Below are positions 1 through 7,112 of a DNA stretch of 27,995 nucleotides, in pieces. Origin of the DNA: Verrucomicrobia bacterium UBA7008 (GTDB taxonomy: Bacteria; Verrucomicrobiota; Kiritimatiellia; RFP12; UBA1067). How positions within the stretch are numbered: position 1 is the first letter of the stretch; each line of letters opens with the position of its first letter. The notes under the pieces are model-generated. The model searched no databases. It had not been told where the DNA came from and worked only from the letters and a program-made list of their open reading frames with translations. The position numbers and the translations under genes are program-made. The stretch is taken from contig DJXI01000034.1 in the NCBI GenBank assembly GCA_002449695.1, positions 1-27,995 of the forward strand, given 5' to 3'.

Positions 1-4
1 GTAG

Positions 5-26
5 GGGCGATTGTCCTCAATCGCCC
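5..26. repeat. Perfect 9-bp palindromic hairpin at the recombinase 3' end
   Basis: Bases 5-13 (GGGCGATTG) and 18-26 (CAATCGCCC) are perfect reverse complements around a TCCT loop. The hairpin contains the recombinase stop codon (17-19) and its last codons. On the minus strand it is followed by CCTAC rather than a T-run, so it is a poor intrinsic terminator. It looks more like a REP-type extragenic palindrome, or a stabilising 3' end, that supplies the gene's terminal residues. Only one copy is visible in the window. Confidence 0.55.
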
Positions 27-622
27 GTGATTCGCTGCGGCCGGTTCATCAGCAGGCGGAAAGTCGAGGTCGCCAGCCCCACGCGGCGCGCGGCGGCGGC
101 CACGGAAAGCGCGCCCGCACGCACCTCGGCCACCGCCTCCGCAAACCCCGGCGGCGGGGTGCGGCGCGGGCGGCCCAGATGCACGCCGCGCCGCTTCGCC
201 GCCGCAATGCCTTCCGCCTGGCGCGCGCGGATGTTCTCGCGCTCCTGATGAGCCAGATAGGCGAGGAGCTGCAGCACGAAATCGGCGATGAACGTGCCCG
301 TCAGCCCGTTGTGGCGGCGGGTGTCCAGCAGCTCCACGTTTAGCACGCGGATATCCACGCCGCGTTCCTTGGTGAGACGCCGCCACACCTCGCCGATTTC
401 CACGTAGTCGCGCCCGAGTCGGTCGAGGCTCGTCACGACGATCAGGTCGCCGCGCCGGACCTTGGCGACGAGCCGCCGCCAGGCGGGGCGGTCGAAGTCG
501 CGGCCGGACTTGTGATCGACAAAAATATTCGCGCGCGCGATGCCGGCTTTCTCCAACGCATCCAGCTGACGCGCCGCATTCTGATCCGCGCTCGACACGC
601 GGGCATAACCGTAGGTTTTCAT
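17..622 (-). CDS. Serine recombinase, resolvase/invertase family
   Basis: This is a 201-residue small serine recombinase, which cuts and rejoins DNA at paired recombination sites through a phosphoserine intermediate. The N-terminus reads YGYARVSSADQN with Arg8 and the nucleophile Ser10. The SLDRLGRD motif (residues 65-72) supplies the further catalytic Arg68 and Arg71. A long E-helix region and a C-terminal helix-turn-helix (about 150-195, GLATSTFRLLM) follow, so the protein is full length for the resolvase/invertase class. The ATG at 622 is chosen because CAAAGGAG lies 8 nt upstream and an extended -10 sits at 660-668; the same frame is open to 700, but that stretch crosses the promoter. It appears to be transcribed on its own. 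No invertible segment or res site is visible. It could be a resolvase of a mobile element that continues beyond the window edge. Confidence 0.9.
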   Translation of the reverse strand: MKTYGYARVSSADQNAARQLDALEKAGIARANIFVDHKSGRDFDRPAWRRLVAKVRRGDLIVVTSLDRLGRDYVEIGEVWRRLTKERGVDIRVLNVELLDTRRHNGLTGTFIADFVLQLLAYLAHQERENIRARQAEGIAAAKRRGVHLGRPRRTPPPGFAEAVAEVRAGALSVAAAARRVGLATSTFRLLMNRPQRITGD

Positions 623-659
623 TCTTTCATCTCCTTTGAAATCCCCCAAAAGGAGAGAA

Positions 660-668
660 AGTATATCA
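660..668 (-). promoter_or_regulatory. Extended -10 promoter of the recombinase gene
   Basis: The minus strand reads TGATATACT, a TGn extended -10 with hexamer TATACT at 665-660. It lies between the recR stop (678) and the recombinase ATG (622). The predicted transcript start near 653 leaves a leader of about 30 nt that includes a Shine-Dalgarno site. This differs from the other copies of the motif, which sit almost on top of their start codons. Confidence 0.7.
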
Positions 669-677
669 TGCCGGCGT

Positions 678-1274
678 CTACACGCCGCGACGGCCCGCAA
701 TGGCGCGGCGGAGCGTCAGCGGGTCGGAATAGGCGATGCCCGAATCGGCCGGGAGCCCGAACGCGAGGCGCGTCACCTGCGCGCCCGTCCCCTTCAGGAT
801 CTCCGCCGCGTAGCCCGCCGTCGCGTCGCCGTCCATGTCGGTCGACAGCGCCAGCAGCACTTCCGTGACGCCCTCGCGCGCGACGCGGTCGACGAGCTCG
901 GCGAAGCGCAGCTTCTCGGGCCCCTGCCGCCGCGCCGGGACAAGCTTGCCGCCGAGCACATGGTAGCGGCCGCGGAACGCGCCCGACGATTCAATCGGCA
1001 GAATGTCCGCCGGCTCCTCGACGACGCAGAGCATCGCGCCGTCGCGCGTCGCGTCCGTGCAGGTGGCGCAGGGATCCTCCCCCGCCGTCGTGAACGCGCC
1101 GCAGCGCGAGCAGCACCGCACGCCCTCCTTCGCCGCCTTGAGCGCGGCCGCGAGCGGCTCCAGGAGCCGCCCCGGCTCGCGCACGAGCGCGAGCGCCGCG
1201 CGCGACGCCGAGCGCCGCCCGAAGCCGGGCAGCTTCGCGAGCCGCAGCTCCAGCTCTGCCAGCGGCGCGATCAC
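678..1274 (-). CDS. recR: Recombination mediator RecR
   Basis: RecR is a 198-residue cytosolic protein that acts with RecO/RecF to load RecA on gapped single-stranded DNA. An N-terminal helix-hairpin-helix (LPGFGRRSA, residues 15-24) is followed by a four-cysteine zinc finger (Cys55, Cys58, Cys69, Cys72). A Toprim domain follows (about 79-175, with MLCVVEE and STDMDGDATA), then the conserved end GIAYSDPLTLRRA. The length matches the family. The start is GTG at 1274, overlapping the ybaB stop as GTGA, so translation is probably coupled. The ybaB-recR pair is a widely conserved order; dnaX, which often precedes it, is not here, and purC takes that place. Confidence 0.95.
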   Translation of the reverse strand: MIAPLAELELRLAKLPGFGRRSASRAALALVREPGRLLEPLAAALKAAKEGVRCCSRCGAFTTAGEDPCATCTDATRDGAMLCVVEEPADILPIESSGAFRGRYHVLGGKLVPARRQGPEKLRFAELVDRVAREGVTEVLLALSTDMDGDATAGYAAEILKGTGAQVTRLAFGLPADSGIAYSDPLTLRRAIAGRRGV

Positions 1275-1591
1275 CGGCCGCCGAAGAGTCCGTCCATGCC
1301 GTTGGCCTGCATCAGCTTCGCCATCTCGGCCTGGGTGGTGTCGCGCGCCTTCTTGAGCGCGCCGTTGACGACATTGAGGAGCATCGTCTCGAAGCGGGCC
1401 GGCTTGCCGTTCTTCACCTCGTCGTACGCGCCTTCCGCGAACGAAAGCGAGACGATCGACATGTCGCCGCGCGCCACACAGGTGATGCCGCCGTTCGAAT
1501 ACTCGGCGGTGATTTTCGCGATCTCGTTCTGGATGCGCTTCGCTTCCGAACGCATCTTCATCGCTTCCTTGATCTGATCGAACATACCCAT
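1271..1591 (-). CDS. ybaB: YbaB/EbfC family nucleoid-associated protein
   Basis: This 106-residue protein belongs to the YbaB/EbfC family of small dimeric DNA-binding proteins encoded next to recR in many bacteria. The N-terminal helix MFDQIKEAMKMRSEAKRIQNEI, the central strand region with VARGDMSIVSLSF, and the Gly- and Met-rich tail (MQANGMDGLFGGR) are typical. ATG at 1591 is preceded by AGAAGGAAG at suitable spacing; ATG at 1585 (MFDQ) is an alternative start and would give the more usual N-terminus. A 61-nt gap separates it from purC upstream, and its stop overlaps recR by 4 nt. Its physiological role in this lineage cannot be read from the sequence. Confidence 0.92.
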   Translation of the reverse strand: MGMFDQIKEAMKMRSEAKRIQNEIAKITAEYSNGGITCVARGDMSIVSLSFAEGAYDEVKNGKPARFETMLLNVVNGALKKARDTTQAEMAKLMQANGMDGLFGGR

Positions 1592-1652
1592 GATGGTGTC
1601 TTCCTTCTCTTTCTCTTGCTGTTTCTTTCGGTTGTCAAACGGATGTCCGGCC

Positions 1653-2552
1653 TCACACGAGCTTCCGGCCGCTCAGCTCCTCGTACGCCTTGACGTAGAT
1701 CGCGCGCGTGCGTGCGATGACATCGTCGGGCAGCACCGGCCCCGGCGGCTGGTGGTTGAAATGGATCGAATCGAGCCAGTCGCGCACGTACTGCTTGTCG
1801 AGGCTCGGCGGGTTCGCGCCCACCGCGTAGCTCGCCTCGGGCCAGAAGCGCGAGGAGTCCGGCGTCAGCACCTCGTCGGCGAGGATGAGCGAGCCGTCGT
1901 CGTCCTGGCCGAACTCGAACTTCGTGTCGGCGATGATGATGCCGTGCTGGATGGCGTAGTCCGCCGCGCGCCGGTAGAGGGCGATTGTCGTGTCCCTGAG
2001 CGCCGCCGCCGTCGCCGCGCCGACGAGCTTTTCCGTCGCGGCGAAGTCGATCGCCTCGTCGTGGTCGCCGATGGCCGCCTTCGTCGTCGGCGTGAAGAGG
2101 ACCTCGTCGAGCTTCGAGGCGTTCTGATACCCTTCGCGCAGCTTCTCGCCGTTGACGGTCTGGGACTTCTGGTACTCCTTCCAGCCCGAGCCCGTCAGGT
2201 AGCCGCGCGCGATGCACTCGACCTCGACCATCCTGACCTTCCTGACGAGCATCGAGCGGCCGCGCAGATCCTCCCTGTACGGCTGGAGCACGGCGGGATA
2301 CGCGTCGACGTCCGCCGTCACGAGGTGGTTCTTCATCCCCAGGAACTCCATCCAGAAGAGGGAGAGCTGGTTCAGCACCTTGCCCTTGTCGGGCACGCCG
2401 CACGGCAGGATCACGTCGAACGCGCTGATGCGGTCGGTGACGACCATCAGCAGCGTGTCGCCGAGATCGAAGACGTCGCGGACCTTGCCGCTCTTGTGGG
2501 GAAGCCCCGGGATCGCGCATTCCAGCAGCGCATGGTTCTTGTCGTATTTCAT
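1653..2552 (-). CDS. purC: SAICAR synthase (phosphoribosylaminoimidazole-succinocarboxamide synthase)
   Basis: PurC joins CAIR and aspartate using ATP to make SAICAR in de novo purine synthesis. The 299-residue protein is the longer form, with the ATP-binding GKVRDVFD near the N-terminus, TDRISAFDV, PDKGKVLNQLSLFW, IARGYLTGSGW, ADTKFEFG and DEVLTPDSSRFWP. The frame opens at 2573, but ATG at 2552 is preferred: AAAGGAAA lies just upstream and this start falls 1 nt after the TAA of the DUF4340 gene. The purC ribosome site is therefore embedded in the last codons of that gene, which argues for coupling. No other pur gene is in the window, so purC is carried in an otherwise unrelated operon. Confidence 0.95.
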   Translation of the reverse strand: MKYDKNHALLECAIPGLPHKSGKVRDVFDLGDTLLMVVTDRISAFDVILPCGVPDKGKVLNQLSLFWMEFLGMKNHLVTADVDAYPAVLQPYREDLRGRSMLVRKVRMVEVECIARGYLTGSGWKEYQKSQTVNGEKLREGYQNASKLDEVLFTPTTKAAIGDHDEAIDFAATEKLVGAATAAALRDTTIALYRRAADYAIQHGIIIADTKFEFGQDDDGSLILADEVLTPDSSRFWPEASYAVGANPPSLDKQYVRDWLDSIHFNHQPPGPVLPDDVIARTRAIYVKAYEELSGRKLV

Positions 2553-2553
2553 C

Positions 2554-4278
2554 TTATTTCCTTTCCAAATCATCGAGGCCGCCCTGCCGCCGCACGAGCG
2601 GCGCGTACAGCTGCCACGCCGTCTCCTTGGGCAGCACGAAGACGACGTCCGCCGCGCCGACCGTCGCGTAGAGCCCGCCGCTCGGGGCGCGCTCGCCGAT
2701 CAGGATGTTGCGCCGGACGGTGTCCTCGCCCGCGCGGTCGACGGCGATCGTCAGCTGGGGCGTCTCCAGCCCGTAGTCGACCAGATCGGCGGCGGACGCC
2801 TTGAGCTGCACGATCCGTTCCGCCGTCAGCGGGCAGAGGAGCGAGATGATGCCGTCGACGGCGGCGGCCGAAACCTTGCCGGGCACGGGCGACGACTCCA
2901 CGTTCCACGCGCGGCGGCCCGCGTCGTAGACGACGGCCGTCGGCTTCTCGTCGCCGCGCCGCGTCACCACGATGCGCTTGAGCTGCGCGGAATCGAGGCT
3001 CAGAATCTCGCGGCTGCGCAGGTCTTCGAGCCGGAGCGGCCCGAGCGCCGCCGCGCGCGCGACGGTGACGCTGGCGAGGTTCGTCGCGAGCGCGACCGTC
3101 ACGCCCGTCGCCGCGCGGTCGTCGGCCGTCAGCGCGAGCAGCCGCTCCAGAAGCGCGTTCACCGTCGCCGCGTCCGCCGCCGCCGCGACCGGCGCGTCCA
3201 GATGCCACGCGCCGTCCTCGTCCTTCGCGAGCAGATACGTCTCGTCCCCGTCGGCGACCGACACGCGGCCGACGGCGGCGGCCTCGACCGGGAAGAGCCG
3301 CATGTCGGTGAAGCTCGCGGTCTCGGCGAGCGCGAGATCCTTCAGCGCGGCGTCGACGGCCACGACCGCGCCCGCGTTCTGGACGAGCGCGTAGACCTGG
3401 TCCTCGCTCGCCGCCTTGCCGAACGACACCTGGTAGTCGCGCGCGTCGGCGCACTTGACGGTGATCGTCACCGCCGTCTCGGGATCGAGCCCGTAGCCCG
3501 CCAGCAGCGCGGGCGTCGCCGTCGACGGTTCGCCCGCCGCGCCCGTCGGCCACGCGAACGCGCGCGCCTCGGCGGCGGCCAGCGTCTCCAGCAGCTTCTT
3601 CACCTGCGCGGCGGAGGCGGCGGCCGCCTGCGGCTGCACCATCTTCCAGAGATCCCCTTCGCGCACGAAGCGCATGAACGAGCCCGAGCCGCGCTTGACG
3701 TCGAACGACTGCACCATCTCCGTCTCGACCGGCAGCACCGAACGCCGCCGGAAGCCGTCCACCGGCAGATCCACCGCCGCGAACACGTTGGACGCGACGA
3801 CGAAGACGGCGTCCTCGCCCTCGACCGACACGTAGACGCCCGTGCCCGCCGGCGTCGCCGCGCCGAACGCGAGGCGCGACGAGAAGCCGTCGCCCTCGAC
3901 CGCCAGCGTCAGGCGCGGCGCGTCCAGGCCGAAGTCCGCGTACGTGCGCCCGAGGCGCGCCATCTCCGCGCCGCCGATGAAATCCTCGACGCCCGCGAGG
4001 AGCAGCGCGTCGATGACCTTCAGCACCACCTTCTCGTCGACGGTCGCCCGGAACGGTTCGATCTGGCGCCAGCGGCCCGTGCGCACGAGCACCGCCGCGG
4101 GCGCGTCCGCCCGCGCCGCCGCAAGACGCAGGATCGACGCGGACGAGCCCTCCTCGACGAGCGTCTGGCGCGGCACGAGCGCCGCGTCCACGCCGCCGCG
4201 GTACGACAGCATCAGGTGCGCGAACGACACGACGGCGATCGCGAGCAGCATCCAGAAGATGGCGCGGCGGTTCTTCAC
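2554..4278 (-). CDS. DUF4340 family membrane-anchored protein of an ABC transporter cluster
   Basis: This 574-residue protein has one N-terminal membrane helix (about residues 8-24), followed by a long region of repeated DUF4340-like units. These show recurring patterns such as DYGLETPQLTIAV, LAGYGLDPETAVTI and TYADFGLDAPRLTLAV. The last ends in GLYATVGAADVVFVLPKETAWQLYAPLV. DUF4340 proteins commonly follow GldA/GldF/GldG-like ABC genes, and this one does too, so it is probably the extracytoplasmic part of that machine. The start is GTG at 4278, overlapping the permease stop as GTGA. The substrate is unknown; gliding motility should not be assumed from the family name. Confidence 0.85.
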   Translation of the reverse strand: MKNRRAIFWMLLAIAVVSFAHLMLSYRGGVDAALVPRQTLVEEGSSASILRLAAARADAPAAVLVRTGRWRQIEPFRATVDEKVVLKVIDALLLAGVEDFIGGAEMARLGRTYADFGLDAPRLTLAVEGDGFSSRLAFGAATPAGTGVYVSVEGEDAVFVVASNVFAAVDLPVDGFRRRSVLPVETEMVQSFDVKRGSGSFMRFVREGDLWKMVQPQAAAASAAQVKKLLETLAAAEARAFAWPTGAAGEPSTATPALLAGYGLDPETAVTITVKCADARDYQVSFGKAASEDQVYALVQNAGAVVAVDAALKDLALAETASFTDMRLFPVEAAAVGRVSVADGDETYLLAKDEDGAWHLDAPVAAAADAATVNALLERLLALTADDRAATGVTVALATNLASVTVARAAALGPLRLEDLRSREILSLDSAQLKRIVVTRRGDEKPTAVVYDAGRRAWNVESSPVPGKVSAAAVDGIISLLCPLTAERIVQLKASAADLVDYGLETPQLTIAVDRAGEDTVRRNILIGERAPSGGLYATVGAADVVFVLPKETAWQLYAPLVRRQGGLDDLERK

Positions 4279-6338
4279 AGACGGCGCCTCCGGATGAAGA
4301 TGGCGGTCGTCAGCGCCAGGAGCGCCGCGAGCGGGAACGCCACGGCGGTGGCGAGGAAGAAGCGCTGGCGGCCGGCGCGGTCCAGACCCGAGACGAGCTG
4401 GCCCGCCTCCGCGCCCGTGCGCGTGACGGCGTCGGTGCCGGAGAGGTACGCGACGGCGTTCAGGAAGAAGTCGCGGTTGGCGTTGCCGCGCCGCGTCAGC
4501 TGGCCGTTGAGCGCGAAGGTCGCGTCGCCCACCGCGATGATGCGCGTCGGCCGGATCGAGAGGTCCGCGCCCACGCGCCCGCCGCGCTCGGCGACGGCCG
4601 CGACCGCCGCGCCGCCCACCTTCGCGAGCTCCGCGAAGGAGACGACGTCCGCGCCCGTGCCCGCGTCCGCCGCCGCCGACGGCGTGAACGCGACCGGCTT
4701 CTCAAGGACGATCTGCGAACCCGCGAGCGGCCGCACGACGGGATGGTCGGAAAAGTCGGAGACGATGACATCCGTGCCCGAGAGCGTGCGCGCGCCCGGG
4801 AACGACGCCGCGACGGGCCGCAGGCCCCACTCGGCGAGCATCGTCGCGACACCGTCGGCCTCGGCGGAGCTCACGAGCACCAGGAGCCGCCCGCCCTGGC
4901 GCAGGTAGGCGTCGAGCCGCGTCATCTCCGCGCGCGAGAACTCGTCCCGCGCGCCCGCGATGACGACGAGCGCGCAGTCGTCGGGCACCTTCGCGTCCTT
5001 CGCGAGGTCGATCGCCGCGTTGCGGTAGCCGTCCATCGCCAGATCGCGCGCGACGTCGCTCATGCCGAAGCTGCCGTACGTCTCGAACGACCCCTCGCCG
5101 TGCCCGCTCGTCCAGTAGATGTTGCGCCGCTGCGGCGGCATCGCGACGCGCAGGAGCGTCGAGGCGCAGTTCCATTCGCCGTAGCCGTCCGCCAGCCGGA
5201 TCGCCGCGCGCCGGTGGCCGCGCTCGAAGACGAGGCTGTCCTCGGGAACGCCCGCGCGCACAAGCCGCCCCGCCTCGGCAACGTCCCACTTCGGGTCGAC
5301 GAACCGCACCGAGACGCGCAGCCCGCCCGGCGCCTCTTCGCGCGCGAGCGCCCGCAGGAGGTGCGCGACGTCGCGGAAGCGCGGATCGCGGCGCGACATG
5401 AACGCGGTGACGAAGACGTTGCCGCGCCCCTCGGCCAGGATGCCGCGCGTGCGCGAGGAGAGCCGGAACTCGCCGCCGCCGACGGGGATTTCGACCGTCA
5501 CCTCCAGCCGGTGCGCGAGCGCGATCGTCAGCCCCGCGAGAACGAGCGCGAGCGCGGCCGCCGCGAGCGTCGAGAGCCGGAGCGTGCGCGAGCCCCGTCC
5601 CACGAAGCGCTGCGCCGCGACGGCCTTGGAGCAGAGGAAGAGCGCCAGCACGGTCAGGATCGCGTACGTCGCGACCGTCCCCAGCGAGACGACGCCCGTC
5701 GCAAGGTCGTAGGCGTTCGCGTCCAGCGGCATCTCGCCGATCGACAGCCGTCCCTGCGGCGCCCAGCTGACGAGCGCCCACCACGTGCCGCGCGGCACGG
5801 CCACGAGGACCGTCACCGTCGCGAGCGCCGCGACCGCCGCGTTCGTGAAGCACGCGCTCGCCATCACCGCCGCCGCGCACCAGAGCGCCCCCTGGAGCGC
5901 GAGCGCGAAAAAGCCCGGCAGGAAGCCCGCGAACGACACGCCCTCGAGGAGCCGGGGCGCGGCGGACGCGAGAAACGCGAGCGACGCGAGGAAGTGGACG
6001 AGCACGGCGGCCATCGCCATCGTCCACACGCCGAGAAACTTGCCGAGCGTGAAGTCGCGCTCGCGCACGCCCGTCGCGAGCAGCGTCTCGATGCGGCCCG
6101 TGCGGCGCTCCTCGCTCCAGACGCCCATGCCGAGAAGCGCCGCGAGGACCGGCAGCGACGGCGCGACCGCCACCGTCCAGAGCGCCGCGAGCGGCAGGCG
6201 GGTGCCCTCCGCCGATTCGAGGCTGAACGCGAACTGCGCGGCGGCGGCGGCGAAAAAGCCGGCGCAGGCGATCGCCGTCGTGGGGAAGCTCCGCGCCGCG
6301 CCGAGCGTGCGGGCCCAGGTCACGCGCACGGGGCTCAT
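4275..6338 (-). CDS. Fused ABC-2 permease and GldG-like auxiliary protein
   Basis: This 687-residue protein joins two parts usually encoded as GldF and GldG. Residues 1 to about 245 form an ABC-2 type permease with roughly six hydrophobic helices and the cytoplasmic segment WSEERRTGRIETLLATGVRERDF. Another helix (about 256-272) leads into an extracytoplasmic ABC-transporter auxiliary domain (about 275-660, including YWTSGHGEGSFE and ARLDAYLRQGGRLLVLVSS). A final helix and a basic tail, IRRRRL, close the protein. The frame is open to 6689, but ATG at 6338 overlaps the ATPase stop as ATGA and begins a sensible membrane protein; the residues before it are Arg/Pro-rich readthrough of the ATPase gene. 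It presumably works with the ATPase and DUF4340 protein in export or envelope function. Confidence 0.88.
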   Translation of the reverse strand: MSPVRVTWARTLGAARSFPTTAIACAGFFAAAAAQFAFSLESAEGTRLPLAALWTVAVAPSLPVLAALLGMGVWSEERRTGRIETLLATGVRERDFTLGKFLGVWTMAMAAVLVHFLASLAFLASAAPRLLEGVSFAGFLPGFFALALQGALWCAAAVMASACFTNAAVAALATVTVLVAVPRGTWWALVSWAPQGRLSIGEMPLDANAYDLATGVVSLGTVATYAILTVLALFLCSKAVAAQRFVGRGSRTLRLSTLAAAALALVLAGLTIALAHRLEVTVEIPVGGGEFRLSSRTRGILAEGRGNVFVTAFMSRRDPRFRDVAHLLRALAREEAPGGLRVSVRFVDPKWDVAEAGRLVRAGVPEDSLVFERGHRRAAIRLADGYGEWNCASTLLRVAMPPQRRNIYWTSGHGEGSFETYGSFGMSDVARDLAMDGYRNAAIDLAKDAKVPDDCALVVIAGARDEFSRAEMTRLDAYLRQGGRLLVLVSSAEADGVATMLAEWGLRPVAASFPGARTLSGTDVIVSDFSDHPVVRPLAGSQIVLEKPVAFTPSAAADAGTGADVVSFAELAKVGGAAVAAVAERGGRVGADLSIRPTRIIAVGDATFALNGQLTRRGNANRDFFLNAVAYLSGTDAVTRTGAEAGQLVSGLDRAGRQRFFLATAVAFPLAALLALTTAIFIRRRRL

Positions 6339-7045
6339 GACGCGGCTCCCTTCAGCGCCGCGTCGACGCGCGCGACGAGATCGGCGGCGGCGACGCCCGA
6401 GGCGGGGATGCGCGCGGAGATGACGCCGTCGCGCAGGACGAGAAAGCGCGTGGACCACTTCACGAGGTCGGTGAGCTCGTGGCCGGTGACGATGACGCTC
6501 GCGAACGCCGCGACCGACGAGAGGATGGCGCCGGCCGCCTCGCGCATCGTGCGGTCGAGCCCCGCGAGGAAATCGTCGAGGAGGAGGACGCGGGGCCTCA
6601 GGAGCATCGCGTCCGCGAGCGCGACGCGCTTGCGGATGCCGTAGGACAGCTTGCCGATGGGCCGGCGCAGGAGGTCCGCCACCTGGCACATCTCAGCCGC
6701 CTCGCCGACGCGCCGGCGGATGCGCTTGTCGAGCTCGCCCTTGAGCCGCGCGCGGTACGTCAGGTAGTCCTTGACCGTCATGTCGTCGTAGAGGGCCGGC
6801 GTCTCCGGCAGGTAGCCGAGCTGGCGGCGGTACGCGCGCGGGCGCGCGAGCGCGTCCTGGCCGTCGATCTGGATGTGGCCGGAATCGGGCGCCTGGAGCG
6901 TCGCCAGCACCTTCATGAGCGTCGTCTTGCCGACGGCGTTGTCGCCGACGATGCTCACCGTCTCGCCGGGCGAGACGACGAACGAGACGTCGCGCAGCAC
7001 CGGCCGGCGGTCATAGGTAAAGGCGATATTGCGTACTTCCAGCAT
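6335..7045 (-). CDS. ABC transporter ATPase, GldA-like, of an ABC-2 exporter
   Basis: This 236-residue nucleotide-binding subunit powers the adjacent fused permease. Walker A is GDNAVGKT (residues 34-41), the signature is LSYGIRKR (133-140), Walker B is VLLLDD (153-158) and the switch His is in VTGHELTD (His189). The residue after the Walker B Asp, normally the catalytic Glu, is Asp158. ATG at 7045 follows a perfect extended -10 (TGATATAAT) by only 10 nt and has no Shine-Dalgarno sequence, so the message is probably almost leaderless. It heads a unit of up to six genes running to recR. Hydrolysis by the Asp variant could be slower, but the remaining motifs are intact and the gene is not obviously degenerate. 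Confidence 0.9.
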   Translation of the reverse strand: MLEVRNIAFTYDRRPVLRDVSFVVSPGETVSIVGDNAVGKTTLMKVLATLQAPDSGHIQIDGQDALARPRAYRRQLGYLPETPALYDDMTVKDYLTYRARLKGELDKRIRRRVGEAAEMCQVADLLRRPIGKLSYGIRKRVALADAMLLRPRVLLLDDFLAGLDRTMREAAGAILSSVAAFASVIVTGHELTDLVKWSTRFLVLRDGVISARIPASGVAAADLVARVDAALKGAAS

Positions 7046-7055
7046 TAATTAATAT

Positions 7056-7064
7056 ATTATATCA
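7056..7064 (-). promoter_or_regulatory. Extended -10 promoter of the ABC/purC/recR unit
   Basis: The minus strand reads TGATATAAT, with a perfect TATAAT hexamer at 7061-7056 preceded by TGA. The surrounding stretch TAATATATTAATTAATG is markedly AT-rich in a GC-rich genome. Only 10 nt separate the hexamer from the ATG at 7045, giving a predicted 5' leader of about 3-4 nt. Confidence 0.75.
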
Positions 7065-7088
7065 TATTCCGCGCACGGCGTGTGAGAA

Positions 7089-7110
7089 CGCGGCGGGCGA
7101 TTTCGCCGCG
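7089..7110. repeat. GC-rich hairpin after murA
   Basis: CGCGGCG (7089-7095) and CGCCGCG (7104-7110) are perfect 7-nt arms around an 8-nt loop, starting 2 nt beyond the murA stop. There is no T-run, so intrinsic termination is doubtful. It could be an mRNA 3' end or a pause structure between murA and the next promoter. Confidence 0.4.
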
Positions 7111-7112
7111 CG

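Noticed and set aside
2212..4908. 898-codon open frame on the plus strand
   Set aside because: It crosses purC, the DUF4340 gene and the permease in antisense. Its Arg-rich, low-complexity translation is typical of shadow frames in GC-rich DNA.
6339..6689. N-terminal extension of the fused permease
   Set aside because: The extra 117 residues are Arg/Pro-rich and overlap the ATPase gene in another frame. The ATGA overlap at 6335-6338 gives a natural start.
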